64,000 bases of DNA from the NCBI RefSeq assembly GCF_002018875.1, contig NZ_MVOL01000001.1:620001-684000 (forward strand), given 5' to 3'. A program made the position numbers and the translations under genes. Shown here piece by piece: positions 26,342-34,072 of the stretch. Below the pieces are notes generated by a model. It worked only from the letters and a program-made list of their open reading frames with translations, had not been told where the DNA came from and searched no databases. The number at the start of each line of letters is the position of its first letter. The first letter of the stretch is position 1. The stretch is from Pseudomonas sp. MF4836 (GTDB lineage Bacteria > Pseudomonadota > Gammaproteobacteria > Pseudomonadales > Pseudomonadaceae).

Positions 26342-26851
26342 ATGATGAACGCCATGCAGATGCAAATGCCGATGAACGCCAACATGCCGATGATGCCGAT
26401 GATGGGCATGCCGATGATGATGGCGACCATGAGCTGCGAAATGATGGACGACGGCATGCAGTGCAAGATGATGCCGGCCGCTGGCATGGACATGGCCATG
26501 TTCAAGAACAGCGCTGAAATGATGCAGATGATGATGAACTGCGGCATGCCGATGATGATGCACTGCGGCAACATGAGCATGATGTGCATGTCCCAGTCGG
26601 CCATGGCCATGCCGATGATGAACATGATGATGCCAATGCCGATGATGGGCATGCCCATGCCTTCGATGAAGTGCGTGATGGAATGCACCATGATGGCCGA
26701 CGGCATGCTGTGCAAAATCATGCCGATGGCCGGTATGAACATGGACATGATGAAAAACTGCTGCGCCCTGATGATGAAAATGATGAACGACTGCAGCATG
26801 CCGATGATGATGAGCTGCAACGGCATGCCGCTGATGTGCTGCACCTGCTGA
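26342..26851 (+). CDS. Methionine/cysteine-rich candidate metal-binding protein
   Basis: 169 residues from ATG 26342, with AGGGAG upstream. By my count 70 residues are Met (41 percent) and 15 are Cys; Pro, Gly and Asn fill most of the rest, with almost no Leu, Val or aromatic residues. It is a duplicated unit: half one runs MPMMGMPMMMATMSCEMM with DDGMQCKMMPAAGMDM and MMNCGMPMMMHCG. Half two repeats MPMMGMPMPSMKCVMECTMM, ADGMLCKIMPMAGMNM and MMNDCSMPMMMSC, ending LMCCTC. Dense MxM, MxxM and CxxxM clusters are typical Cu(I)/Ag(I) ligand sets. No signal peptide is evident. It has its own terminator and is a stand-alone gene. The opposite strand is also open only because ATG reads as CAT (His). 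Confidence 0.8.
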   Translation: MMNAMQMQMPMNANMPMMPMMGMPMMMATMSCEMMDDGMQCKMMPAAGMDMAMFKNSAEMMQMMMNCGMPMMMHCGNMSMMCMSQSAMAMPMMNMMMPMPMMGMPMPSMKCVMECTMMADGMLCKIMPMAGMNMDMMKNCCALMMKMMNDCSMPMMMSCNGMPLMCCTC

Positions 26852-26865
26852 AGCAACCGCCATTG

Positions 26866-26901
26866 AAAAAGCCCGGCAGGGGTGACCCTGCCGGGCTTTT
26901 T
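26866..26901. terminator. Strong bidirectional rho-independent terminator
   Basis: Perfect 16-bp inverted repeat 26866-26881/26886-26901 with a GTGA loop, carrying A5 on the left and T5 on the right. It serves both the Met-rich gene (ends 26851) and the convergent XRE-cupin gene (ends 26927). Confidence 0.93.
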
Positions 26902-26926
26902 CGTGGCTGCGATCTGGCTGGGTCAA

Positions 26927-27574
26927 TCAGTCCAGGCGTTCCGGGTAGGTCACCACCAGGTAGGCCACGGCCTCGCTGTCCGCCGGATTGCGGTAGCGGT
27001 GCGGCTGGTCGGCATAAAACAGAATCGAGTCGCCGGTGGACAGCAGGTAGCGCTCGTCGTTGACGCTGATTTCAATCACGCCTTGGGCCACCACCAGGTT
27101 CTCCTGCACCCCCGGGCCATGGCCTTCGGATTGATCCTCGCCCAGTGGCCGCAGGCGCAGTTCGTAGAATTCCGATTGGCGTGCCACATCGAACGGGAAC
27201 AGCGCGCGGCTGACAAAGTCACCGCTGGCGCTGACCAGGCGCTTGCTCTGGTTCACCGACAACACCGCCACGCCTTCAAAGGCCCGGTGTTCGAGAAACG
27301 CCGCCACCGACACCTTCAAGCCCTTGGCGATTTTGCACAGCACCTTGATCGACGGCACGCTGCGCCCGGACTCGATCTGCGCCAGCATCGCCCGGCTGAC
27401 CCCGCACTGGCGGGCCAGGGCGTCCAGGGACAGGTGGCGCTTGCCGCGCAGGCGCTGCAGGTTCTGCCCGACCCGTTCACTGGTCGGGTCTTCCTCCTGG
27501 GTATCGAGGGCATTGAGCTCCAGCACGGGATCGTCGGCGCTCGCCAGAAAGCGCGAGGGTTGCTGCGCACTCAC
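26927..27574 (-). CDS. XRE-family regulator with C-terminal cupin domain
   Basis: 215 residues from GTG 27574, which overlaps the stop of the preceding small gene (GTGA); the longer in-frame reading merely shadows that gene. An N-terminal HTH_3 domain spans residues about 35-90 (VGQNLQRLRGKRHLSLDALARQCGVS, then IESGRSVPSIKVLCKIAKGL). The C-terminal cupin spans residues about 130-210 (GPGVQENLVVAQGVIEISV, LSTGDSILFYADQPHRYRNP). This is the PuuR/SutR-like class that senses small metabolites through the cupin. Targets are unknown; candidates are neighbouring genes. Confidence 0.88.
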   Translation of the reverse strand: MSAQQPSRFLASADDPVLELNALDTQEEDPTSERVGQNLQRLRGKRHLSLDALARQCGVSRAMLAQIESGRSVPSIKVLCKIAKGLKVSVAAFLEHRAFEGVAVLSVNQSKRLVSASGDFVSRALFPFDVARQSEFYELRLRPLGEDQSEGHGPGVQENLVVAQGVIEISVNDERYLLSTGDSILFYADQPHRYRNPADSEAVAYLVVTYPERLD

Positions 27575-27732
27575 CCGTGACGGGTCTCGGCCGACTGGGC
27601 TGCCTGGACCCATTGCAAGGCCTGGTAGCCGGCGTTGCGTGCGTACATTTCCCACATGGCCCGTGCCCGTTGCTGAGCGTGTTTGCGTTTGCGGTAGCTG
27701 ACGAAGTCGATGAGGTTGGCAGTCGGATTCAT
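27571..27732 (-). CDS. Small unrecognised basic protein, coupled to the regulator
   Basis: 53 residues from ATG 27732 (MNPTANLIDFVSYRKRKHAQ...). It is rich in Arg, Lys, Ala and Gln and predicted largely helical (RKRKHAQQRARAMWEMYARNAGYQALQWVQAAQ). A longer version starting at 27756 adds eight residues. Its stop overlaps the GTG start of the XRE-cupin gene. That coupling and its clean amphipathic pattern are the reasons I accept it. It could be an accessory to the regulator; no family is recognised. Confidence 0.6.
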   Translation of the reverse strand: MNPTANLIDFVSYRKRKHAQQRARAMWEMYARNAGYQALQWVQAAQSAETRHG

Positions 27733-27972
27733 GGGGCACTTCACTGTGGTCATCAATGACGGGATGAGGCGAGAGTACGCCCCTATTTTTATAACTATAA
27801 ATATCGATTATTTATTTATTAATTCCTTTGTGTTCTATGTGCTGGTGCCGCCTGCCGGTACTGATTCCAGGTGTTGGTGGAGCAACAGAGATTAAGCAGG
27901 CTGCGCTGGGGTGATACAGATCAGGGCCCTCGGGCTGTTTTATAACTGATTGATAAATATAGGTTTAGTGGC

Positions 27973-27988
27973 TGGCACGGAGGCTGCA
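27973..27988 (+). promoter_or_regulatory. Sigma-54 (RpoN) promoter, -24/-12 type
   Basis: TGGCACGGAGGCTGCA matches the consensus TGGCAC-N5-TTGCA at all but one base. GG at 27974-27975 and GC at 27986-27987 are exactly 12 bases apart. It lies 37 bases upstream of the first gene of the branched-chain-type ABC operon, so that operon probably needs RpoN and a bacterial enhancer-binding protein. No activator gene is adjacent. Confidence 0.85.
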
Positions 27989-28024
27989 ATGGCGTTTGCC
28001 TGAGCATTTCCCAAGGAACCCTCC

Positions 28025-29116
28025 ATGACCCAGACCTTGCCCCTGGCCCTGTTGCAGCAAGCCGCCACCCGAGGCGCAGCCACGGCCCTGCGCTATAAAC
28101 GCCTGGGCATCTGGCATCCGCGCAGCTGGCGGCAACTGGCTGACGAGGTCGGCCGGCTGGCGGCAGCGCTGCAACAGAGCGGGTTTGCCCGCGAGGATGA
28201 TCTGCTGATCATCAGCCAGGCCCGGGCCGAAGCCTTGCTGTTGGCTCTGGCTGCGCAATGGCTGGGGGGCAGCGTGACGTTGCTCGACCCGGACCTCGAC
28301 CTCCGCCCGCTGTTGCGCCGTCTGCAACCGGCCTTTGTCCTGGCCGAAGCCGAGGCGGGGGTGCAGCAGGTGCGCGAGGCGCAGAGCCCGGCCCGGCTGC
28401 TGCTGTTCCTGGATGGACGCGGGCTGGATGCCGGCGCCGACCCGACGCTGACGGCCTATGAAACGTGGCTCGCCGGCACGCTGGCTGCGGCCCCGGCGCA
28501 CGTGGCCGAATCCACCAGCACGGCTTTTGTCTTCCACGACACTGACGACCAACCGCCCCGGCGCCTGAGCCATGGGCAGTTGCTGGAGGGTGCGCGCAAG
28601 TTGCTGGCGCGCGAACGCCTGGGGCCGGATGAAGAGGCCCTGGCGGCCCGGGTTTTCGCCGCCAGCGGCCAGGCGCGCTACCTGCTGACGCCCTGGCTCA
28701 GCGCCGGGTTCTGCCTGAACTTCCCCGAGGCCCTGGCCACCCGCGACACCGACCGCCGCGAGCTGGGGCCGACCCTGGTGCTGGGCACCCGCGAATCCTA
28801 TGCCCGCCTGGAGTTCTGGGCCCGGGAGCGGCTGCCGCTGCCCGGCACCTTGAGCCATCGCCTGTACCACTGGGCAATGGCCCCGGGCGGCAACCGCGTA
28901 AGGCGCTGGCTCGGCCATTGGCTGATCCGCCGGCCGCTGCTGGATGTGCTGGGCATGAGCCGGCTGCGGGTGCCGTTGCTGGTAGGCCCGGCGCTGACCC
29001 CGCAGAGCGCCGAGTTCTTTGCCTCCCTGGGCGTACGCCCGGGCAACTGGCAGGAGCCCGGCAGCCAGCACGCCAGCGCCGGTGCGCCGACCCGACTGCT
29101 TCCTCAATCCGTGTAG
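28025..29116 (+). CDS. Degenerate, truncated AMP-binding/acyl-CoA-synthetase-like protein
   Basis: 363 residues with AAGGAA upstream. The N-terminal 110 residues look like an adenylate-forming enzyme: ALRYKRLGIWHPRSWRQLADEVGRLAAALQQSGF, then LLALAAQWLGGSVTLLDPDLDL. The segment where the P-loop YTSGTTGxPKG should be reads FVFHDTDDQPPRRLSHGQLLEG, keeping only the following SHGQLL. The A8/A10 C-terminal domain is absent (family members are about 640 residues). Yet no frameshift is seen and it heads the ABC operon. In related transporter clusters a full-length AMP-binding gene sits in this place. It may be a non-catalytic relic or a binding subunit. Confidence 0.7.
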   Translation: MTQTLPLALLQQAATRGAATALRYKRLGIWHPRSWRQLADEVGRLAAALQQSGFAREDDLLIISQARAEALLLALAAQWLGGSVTLLDPDLDLRPLLRRLQPAFVLAEAEAGVQQVREAQSPARLLLFLDGRGLDAGADPTLTAYETWLAGTLAAAPAHVAESTSTAFVFHDTDDQPPRRLSHGQLLEGARKLLARERLGPDEEALAARVFAASGQARYLLTPWLSAGFCLNFPEALATRDTDRRELGPTLVLGTRESYARLEFWARERLPLPGTLSHRLYHWAMAPGGNRVRRWLGHWLIRRPLLDVLGMSRLRVPLLVGPALTPQSAEFFASLGVRPGNWQEPGSQHASAGAPTRLLPQSV

Positions 29117-29125
29117 CGAGCCCCC

Positions 29126-29926
29126 ATGAGCGCAACCCCAGAATCCATACTGCTGCGCCTGGATGACATCTCCCTGTCGTTCAAGGGCGTCAAGGCCATC
29201 ACTTCCATCAGCTTTGCGGTGCAGGCCGGGGAGATCTGCGCCCTGATCGGCCCCAACGGCGCCGGCAAGAGTTCGCTGCTGAACATCATCAACGGTGTCT
29301 ACCAGGCCCAGAGCGGCAGCATCCACTATGCCGGGCAAACCCGGCGCCGCATGCGCCCGCACCAGGCCGCCGAGCGCGGCATCGCCCGCACCTTCCAGAA
29401 CATCGCCTTGTTCAAGGGCATGAGCGTGCTCGACAACGTGCTCACCGGGCGCAACCTCAAGCGCCGCAGCAGTTGGCTGGAACAGATGCTGCGGCTGGGC
29501 AGGGCGCCACGGGAGGACGACGCCCAGCGCCTGCACGCCGAGCGGGTGATCGAGTTTCTGCGCATCCATCCCTGGCGCGATGTGCTGGTGGGCAAGTTGC
29601 CCTATGGCCTGCAAAAGCGCGTGGAGCTGGCCCGAGCCCTGGCGGCCGAGCCGCGCCTGTTGCTGCTGGACGAACCCATGGCCGGCATGAATGCCCAGGA
29701 GAAAGGCGAAATGAGCCAGTTTATCCGCGACATCAACCGTGAATTCGGCACCACGGTGGTGTTGATCGAGCACGACATCGGCGTGGTCATGGGCTTGTGC
29801 GACCACGTGGTGGTGCTCGACTACGGACGCAAGATCGGCGATGGCAGCCCGCAACAGGTGCGCGCCAACCCGGAGGTGATTGCCGCCTACCTCGGCTCGC
29901 GCCGCCCACGCAGCGAGGGGCGCTGA
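29126..29926 (+). CDS. Branched-chain-type ABC transporter ATPase, LivG type
   Basis: 266 residues. It has an intact Walker A (GPNGAGKSS), Q-loop in ARTFQNIALFKGMSVLDNVL, signature LPYGLQKRVELARAL, Walker B LLLLDEPMAGMN and H-loop VVLIEHDIGVVMGLCDHVVVLDYG. The C-terminal BCA_ABC_TP tail IAAYLG fits LivG/BraF. It is the ATPase partner of LivF at 33292 in the same operon. Confidence 0.9.
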   Translation: MSATPESILLRLDDISLSFKGVKAITSISFAVQAGEICALIGPNGAGKSSLLNIINGVYQAQSGSIHYAGQTRRRMRPHQAAERGIARTFQNIALFKGMSVLDNVLTGRNLKRRSSWLEQMLRLGRAPREDDAQRLHAERVIEFLRIHPWRDVLVGKLPYGLQKRVELARALAAEPRLLLLDEPMAGMNAQEKGEMSQFIRDINREFGTTVVLIEHDIGVVMGLCDHVVVLDYGRKIGDGSPQQVRANPEVIAAYLGSRRPRSEGR

Positions 29927-29928
29927 GC

Positions 29929-30810
29929 ATGGAATTCTTCTTCGAAGTGCTGATCGGCGGGCTGCTGGCCGGGGTCATGTACGCCCTGGTGGCCATCGGT
30001 TTTGTGCTGATCTACAAGGCCAGCGGGGTGTTCAACTTTGCCCAGGGCGCCATGGTGCTGTTTGCCGCGCTGACCTTTGTCAGCCTGCTGGAGCGCGGCC
30101 TGCCGTTCTTCTGGGCGTTTGTCGCGACCCTGGCGAGCATGGTGCTGTTGGCGCTGCTGATCGAGAAAGCGGTGCTGCGGCCCTTGGTCAACCGGCCGCC
30201 GATCATCCTGTTCATGGCCACCCTGGGCCTGTCCTACCTGATTGAAGGCTTGGCCCAGTTGCTCTGGGGCGCCCAGGTGCACGGCCTGGAACTGGGCATC
30301 GCCGATGAGCCGCTGGAGATCCGCGGCATGCTGCTCTCGCAGTTCGATCTGTTCGCCGCAGGTACCGCCGCGCTGCTGGTGATTGCCTTGTCGCTGCTGT
30401 TCAACCGGACCCGGGTCGGCCTGTCGTTGCGCGCGGTGGCCGACGACCCCCTGGCCTCCCTGGCGGTGGGCATTCGCCTGCCACGGATCTGGGCCCTGGT
30501 GTGGGCGGTGGCGGGTTTTGTCGGGCTGGTGGCCGGGCTGCTCTGGGGCGCGCGGCTGGGGGTGCAGTTCTCGCTGTCGCTGGTGGTGCTCAAGGCGTTG
30601 CCGGTGCTGATCATCGGCGGCTTCTCGTCGATCGGCGGGGCGATTGTCGGCGGGCTGATCATTGGCGCCGCGGAAAAACTCGCCGAGATCTACCTCGGGC
30701 CGATCATCGGCAGCGGCATCGAAAACTGGGTGCCCTATGTCCTGGCCTTGCTGTTTCTGCTGGTGCGTCCGGCCGGGTTGTTTGGCGAACGGGCCATCGA
30801 GCGGGTCTGA
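29929..30810 (+). CDS. Branched-chain-type ABC permease, LivH type
   Basis: 293 residues from ATG 29929, with AGGGG upstream, right after the LivG stop. About eight membrane segments are present. LivH marks: LLAGVMYALVAIGFVLIYKASGVFNFAQGAMV at the N-terminus and VLKALPVLIIGGFSSIGGAIVGGLIIG near the C-terminus, the EAA-like loop region. It forms the inner-membrane channel with LivM. Confidence 0.9.
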   Translation: MEFFFEVLIGGLLAGVMYALVAIGFVLIYKASGVFNFAQGAMVLFAALTFVSLLERGLPFFWAFVATLASMVLLALLIEKAVLRPLVNRPPIILFMATLGLSYLIEGLAQLLWGAQVHGLELGIADEPLEIRGMLLSQFDLFAAGTAALLVIALSLLFNRTRVGLSLRAVADDPLASLAVGIRLPRIWALVWAVAGFVGLVAGLLWGARLGVQFSLSLVVLKALPVLIIGGFSSIGGAIVGGLIIGAAEKLAEIYLGPIIGSGIENWVPYVLALLFLLVRPAGLFGERAIERV

Positions 30811-30831
30811 ATTTATTCAAGGAATGCCTTC

Positions 30832-31899
30832 ATGCTGTATCAAGAAGCCGGTCAACTGAGCACCACCTACGCCGCCCAACGCCGTACCTTTCGCCTGCGC
30901 CAGGACCGCCTGGGGCTGTGGCTGCTGCTGGCGTTCGCGTTTGTCGCGGTGCCCTGGCTGGGCAATGACTACTGGTTCAGCGCGATCCTGGTGCCGCTGC
31001 TGGTGCTGTCCTTGGCCGGCTTGGGGCTGAACCTGCTGACCGGTTATGCCGGGCAACTGTCCCTGGGCTCGGCGGCGTTCATGGCGGTGGGCGCGTTTGC
31101 CGCCTACAACCTGCAACTGCGGGTGCCCGGCCTGCCGTTGCTCGCAAGCTTCGCCCTGGGCGGGGTGATCGCGGCGCTGGTGGCGGTGCTGTTCGGCTTG
31201 CCGAGCCTGCGCATCAAAGGCTTTTACCTGCTGGTGGCGACCCTGGCTGCACAGTTCGTGGTGGAGTGGGTGCTGACCCGCTTCAGCTGGTTTACCAACG
31301 ACAACGCTTCCGGGGTCATCACCTCACCGCCGTTGCTGATTGCCGGGCTGGATTTCAGCTCGCCCCGGGGCCGTTACCTGCTGACCCTGAGCCTGGTGGC
31401 CGGGCTGTTCTGGCTCGGCAAGAACCTGGTGCGCAGCGAGCTGGGGCGCAACTGGATGGCGGTGCGCGACATGGACACCGCCGCGGCGGTGATCGGCATC
31501 CGTCTGTTCAAGGCCAAGCTGCTGGCGTTCGCCATCAGCGGTTTCTACCTGGGGGTGGCCGGCTCGCTGTGGGCGTTCGCCTACCTTGGCACCGTGGAAC
31601 CCCACGGCTTTGACCTCAGCCGGTCCTTCCAGGTGTTGTTCATCATCATTATCGGCGGCCTGGGCAGCATCCTCGGCAACTTCCTGGGGGCGGCCTTTAT
31701 CGTGCTGTTCCCGATTCTGCTGGGCAACCTCTGCGCCTTGCTGCCGACCGGGCTGATCGACTCCGGGCAACTGGAAAACCTGCAGAAAATGCTGTTTGGC
31801 GCCTTGATCATCGCGTTCCTGATCAAGGAACCCGAAGGCCTGGCCCGGCTCTGGCAGCGCTTGCGCCAGCGGGCCCGGGTCTGGCCGCTGCGTTACTGA
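30832..31899 (+). CDS. Branched-chain-type ABC permease, LivM type
   Basis: 355 residues with AAGGAA upstream. LivM marks include GLNLLTGYAGQLSLGSAAFMAVGAF and the ATPase-contact region GRNWMAVRDMDTAAAVIGI. SFQVLFIIIIGGLGSILGNFLGAAFIV follows near the end. It carries an N-terminal extension of about 25 residues ahead of the first membrane segment. Confidence 0.9.
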   Translation: MLYQEAGQLSTTYAAQRRTFRLRQDRLGLWLLLAFAFVAVPWLGNDYWFSAILVPLLVLSLAGLGLNLLTGYAGQLSLGSAAFMAVGAFAAYNLQLRVPGLPLLASFALGGVIAALVAVLFGLPSLRIKGFYLLVATLAAQFVVEWVLTRFSWFTNDNASGVITSPPLLIAGLDFSSPRGRYLLTLSLVAGLFWLGKNLVRSELGRNWMAVRDMDTAAAVIGIRLFKAKLLAFAISGFYLGVAGSLWAFAYLGTVEPHGFDLSRSFQVLFIIIIGGLGSILGNFLGAAFIVLFPILLGNLCALLPTGLIDSGQLENLQKMLFGALIIAFLIKEPEGLARLWQRLRQRARVWPLRY

Positions 31900-31953
31900 A
31901 CCGCCCTTGAATTCAACCACCCCCCGCTACTGTCCCCACGAGGAACTGCCTAC

Positions 31954-33285
31954 ATGACTCACCGCACATCGCTGCGCCGCCTGGCGCTGGGCCTGGCTTT
32001 GCTCACCGCCGGGCTCAGCGCCGGCGCCCAGGCCGCCAACGAACAGTACTTCCCCCTGCAAAGCTATCGGGTCGGACCCTACGCCGCCGGCGGCACTGGG
32101 TTCTTCGGCGGGTTTATCGACTACCTGCAATACATCAACGCCAAGGGCGGGGTGAACGGGGTCAAGCTGACTTGGAGCGAGTGCGAAACCGAGTACGTGG
32201 TGGAGAAGGGCGTCGAATGCTACGAGCGCCTCAAAGGGGGCCTCAACGGTGCGCCGGCCGCAGCCACCAACCCGTTGTCGGTGGGCATTGCCTACGCCAC
32301 CCTGGAGCGCTCCACCGCCGACAAATTGCCGCTGATCACCATCAACCACGGGCGCACCGATTCCACCGACGGCAGCGTGTTCCCCTATGTGTTCCCGTTG
32401 CAGCTCAACCCCTATTCGGAGGTCTCGGCCATCATCAATTACATCGGCCAGCGCGAAGGCGGGGCCGACAAGCTCAAGGGCAAGAAAATCGCCGTGCTCT
32501 ACCACGGCTCGCCCTATGGCAAGGAAACCAACGGCGTGCTGCAGACCCTGGCCAGCAACGCCGGATTTGAACTGACCCTGCTGGAAGTGCCGCATCCGGG
32601 CAACGAGCAGCAATCGCAATGGCTCAACATCCGGCGCCTGAAACCGGACTGGGTGATTCTGCGGGGCTGGGGGGTAATGAACCCGGTGGCGCTGAAGTCG
32701 GCGCAGAAGGTCGGTTACCCGGCCGATCACATCATCGGCAATATCTGGAGCAACTCCGAAGAAGACGTGGTGCCGGCCGGTGCCGCTGCCAAGGGCTTCA
32801 TCGCCATCACCACCCACCCCTCGGGCACCGATTTCCCGGTGCTGCAAGGCATCAAGCAAAGCGTGGTCGACGCCGGCAAGGGCAACCTGGCCGACCCCAA
32901 GCGCTTTGGCACCGTGTATTACAACCTGGGCGTGGTCAACGGCATCCTCAACGTCGAGGCCCTGCGCCTGGCCCAGGAAAAATACGGCAAGCAACCGCTG
33001 ACCGGGGAACAGGTGCGCTGGGGCTTCGAGCACCTGAACCTGGACGATGCGCGCTTGCAGGCCCTGGGCGCCAAGGGCCTGGTGCAACCGTTGCAGTTGT
33101 CCTGCGCCGACCACGAAGGCGGCGGTGCGGTGCGCTTCCAGCAATGGGATGGCCAGCGCTGGAACCTGATCAGCGACTGGGTCCAGGCCGACCGCGCCTT
33201 GCTGCGTCCGATCATCGAAGCCTCTGCGGCGCAGTACGCCAAGGAAAAAGGCATCACCCCGCGCAACTGCAGCCAGGAGCAATAA
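31954..33285 (+). CDS. Periplasmic binding protein of the branched-chain-type operon
   Basis: 443 residues with GAGGAA upstream and a signal peptide ending SAGAQA. It belongs to the Peripla_BP_6 (LivJ-like) family but is longer: YRVGPYAAGGTGFFGGFIDYLQYINAKGGVNGVKLTW, then HGRTDSTDGSVFPYVFPLQ, IAVLYHGSPYGKE and LRGWGVMNPVALKSA. Members of this longer subgroup are linked to transporters for aromatic or fatty acid-like compounds rather than Leu/Ile/Val. The ligand is unknown. Confidence 0.87.
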   Translation: MTHRTSLRRLALGLALLTAGLSAGAQAANEQYFPLQSYRVGPYAAGGTGFFGGFIDYLQYINAKGGVNGVKLTWSECETEYVVEKGVECYERLKGGLNGAPAAATNPLSVGIAYATLERSTADKLPLITINHGRTDSTDGSVFPYVFPLQLNPYSEVSAIINYIGQREGGADKLKGKKIAVLYHGSPYGKETNGVLQTLASNAGFELTLLEVPHPGNEQQSQWLNIRRLKPDWVILRGWGVMNPVALKSAQKVGYPADHIIGNIWSNSEEDVVPAGAAAKGFIAITTHPSGTDFPVLQGIKQSVVDAGKGNLADPKRFGTVYYNLGVVNGILNVEALRLAQEKYGKQPLTGEQVRWGFEHLNLDDARLQALGAKGLVQPLQLSCADHEGGGAVRFQQWDGQRWNLISDWVQADRALLRPIIEASAAQYAKEKGITPRNCSQEQ

Positions 33286-33291
33286 GGTCCG

Positions 33292-34056
33292 ATGAGCCAG
33301 AGCCCGGAGATCGCCGCGCCATTGCTGCGCGTGGAGCAGGTCGAAGTTTTCTACGAGCAGTCGATTCTGGCCTTGCGCGGGGTCTCGCTGCAGGTCGGGC
33401 AGGGGCAGATGGTGGCGTTGCTTGGGGCCAATGGCGCCGGCACGAGCACCACCCTCCAGGCGACTTCCAGCCTGGTGCGGGCTGAGCGGGGGGAGGTGAC
33501 CCAGGGCCGGATTGTCTACCAGGGCCGGGAAATTACCGGCGCCGACCCGGCCAATCTGGTGCTGGCGGGGCTGGCCCAGGTGCTGGAGGGGCGGCACTGC
33601 TTCAGCCACCTGAGCGTGGAGCAGAACCTGCTGATCGGCGGCTTTGCCGGGCGCCCGTCACGCAAGGTGCTGAACCAGCGGCTGGAGCGGATCTACGGCT
33701 ACTTCCCGCGCTTGCGCCTGTTGCGCAAACGCCTCACCGGCTACACCTCCGGCGGCGAGCAGCAGATGGTCGCCATCGGCCGCGCGCTGATGTCCGAGCC
33801 GCAACTGCTGCTGCTCGACGAGCCATCCATGGGCCTGGCGCCCCAGGTGGTGGAGGAGATTTTCGAGACCCTGGCCCGGCTCAATCGCGAGCAAGGCTTG
33901 AGCCTGCTGGTGGCCGAACAGAACATCAACATCGCCCTGGATTACGCCCAATACGCCTATGTGCTGGAAAACGGTCAGGTGGCGCAAGCGGGCCCGGCGG
34001 CGGAACTGGCCGGGCGCGAACAGTTGCAGAACTACTACCTGGGCGCGGCGGGCTAG
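33292..34056 (+). CDS. Branched-chain-type ABC ATPase, LivF type, with Walker A Lys replaced
   Basis: 254 residues. The architecture is LivF-like: Q-loop region AQVLEGRHCFSHLSVEQNLL, signature YTSGGEQQMVAIGRAL, Walker B LLLLDEPSMGLAP and H-region LVAEQNINIALDYAQYAYVLENG. Walker A reads GANGAGTST: the invariant lysine is Thr51, codon ACG at 33442-33444. A single base (AAG to ACG) would explain it, and the rest of the protein looks intact. It ends the operon, facing the racemase gene. Loss of this lysine usually abolishes ATP hydrolysis at that site. Confidence 0.88.
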   Translation: MSQSPEIAAPLLRVEQVEVFYEQSILALRGVSLQVGQGQMVALLGANGAGTSTTLQATSSLVRAERGEVTQGRIVYQGREITGADPANLVLAGLAQVLEGRHCFSHLSVEQNLLIGGFAGRPSRKVLNQRLERIYGYFPRLRLLRKRLTGYTSGGEQQMVAIGRALMSEPQLLLLDEPSMGLAPQVVEEIFETLARLNREQGLSLLVAEQNINIALDYAQYAYVLENGQVAQAGPAAELAGREQLQNYYLGAAG

Positions 34057-34072
34057 GGCGGCGCGGACAGGC

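Noticed and set aside
26327..26926. Long His-rich reading frame on the minus strand opposite the Met-rich gene
   Set aside because: ATG on the plus strand reads as CAT (His) on the minus strand, so the composition is a mirror of the Met-rich protein. It has no good ribosome site and overlaps the strong terminator.
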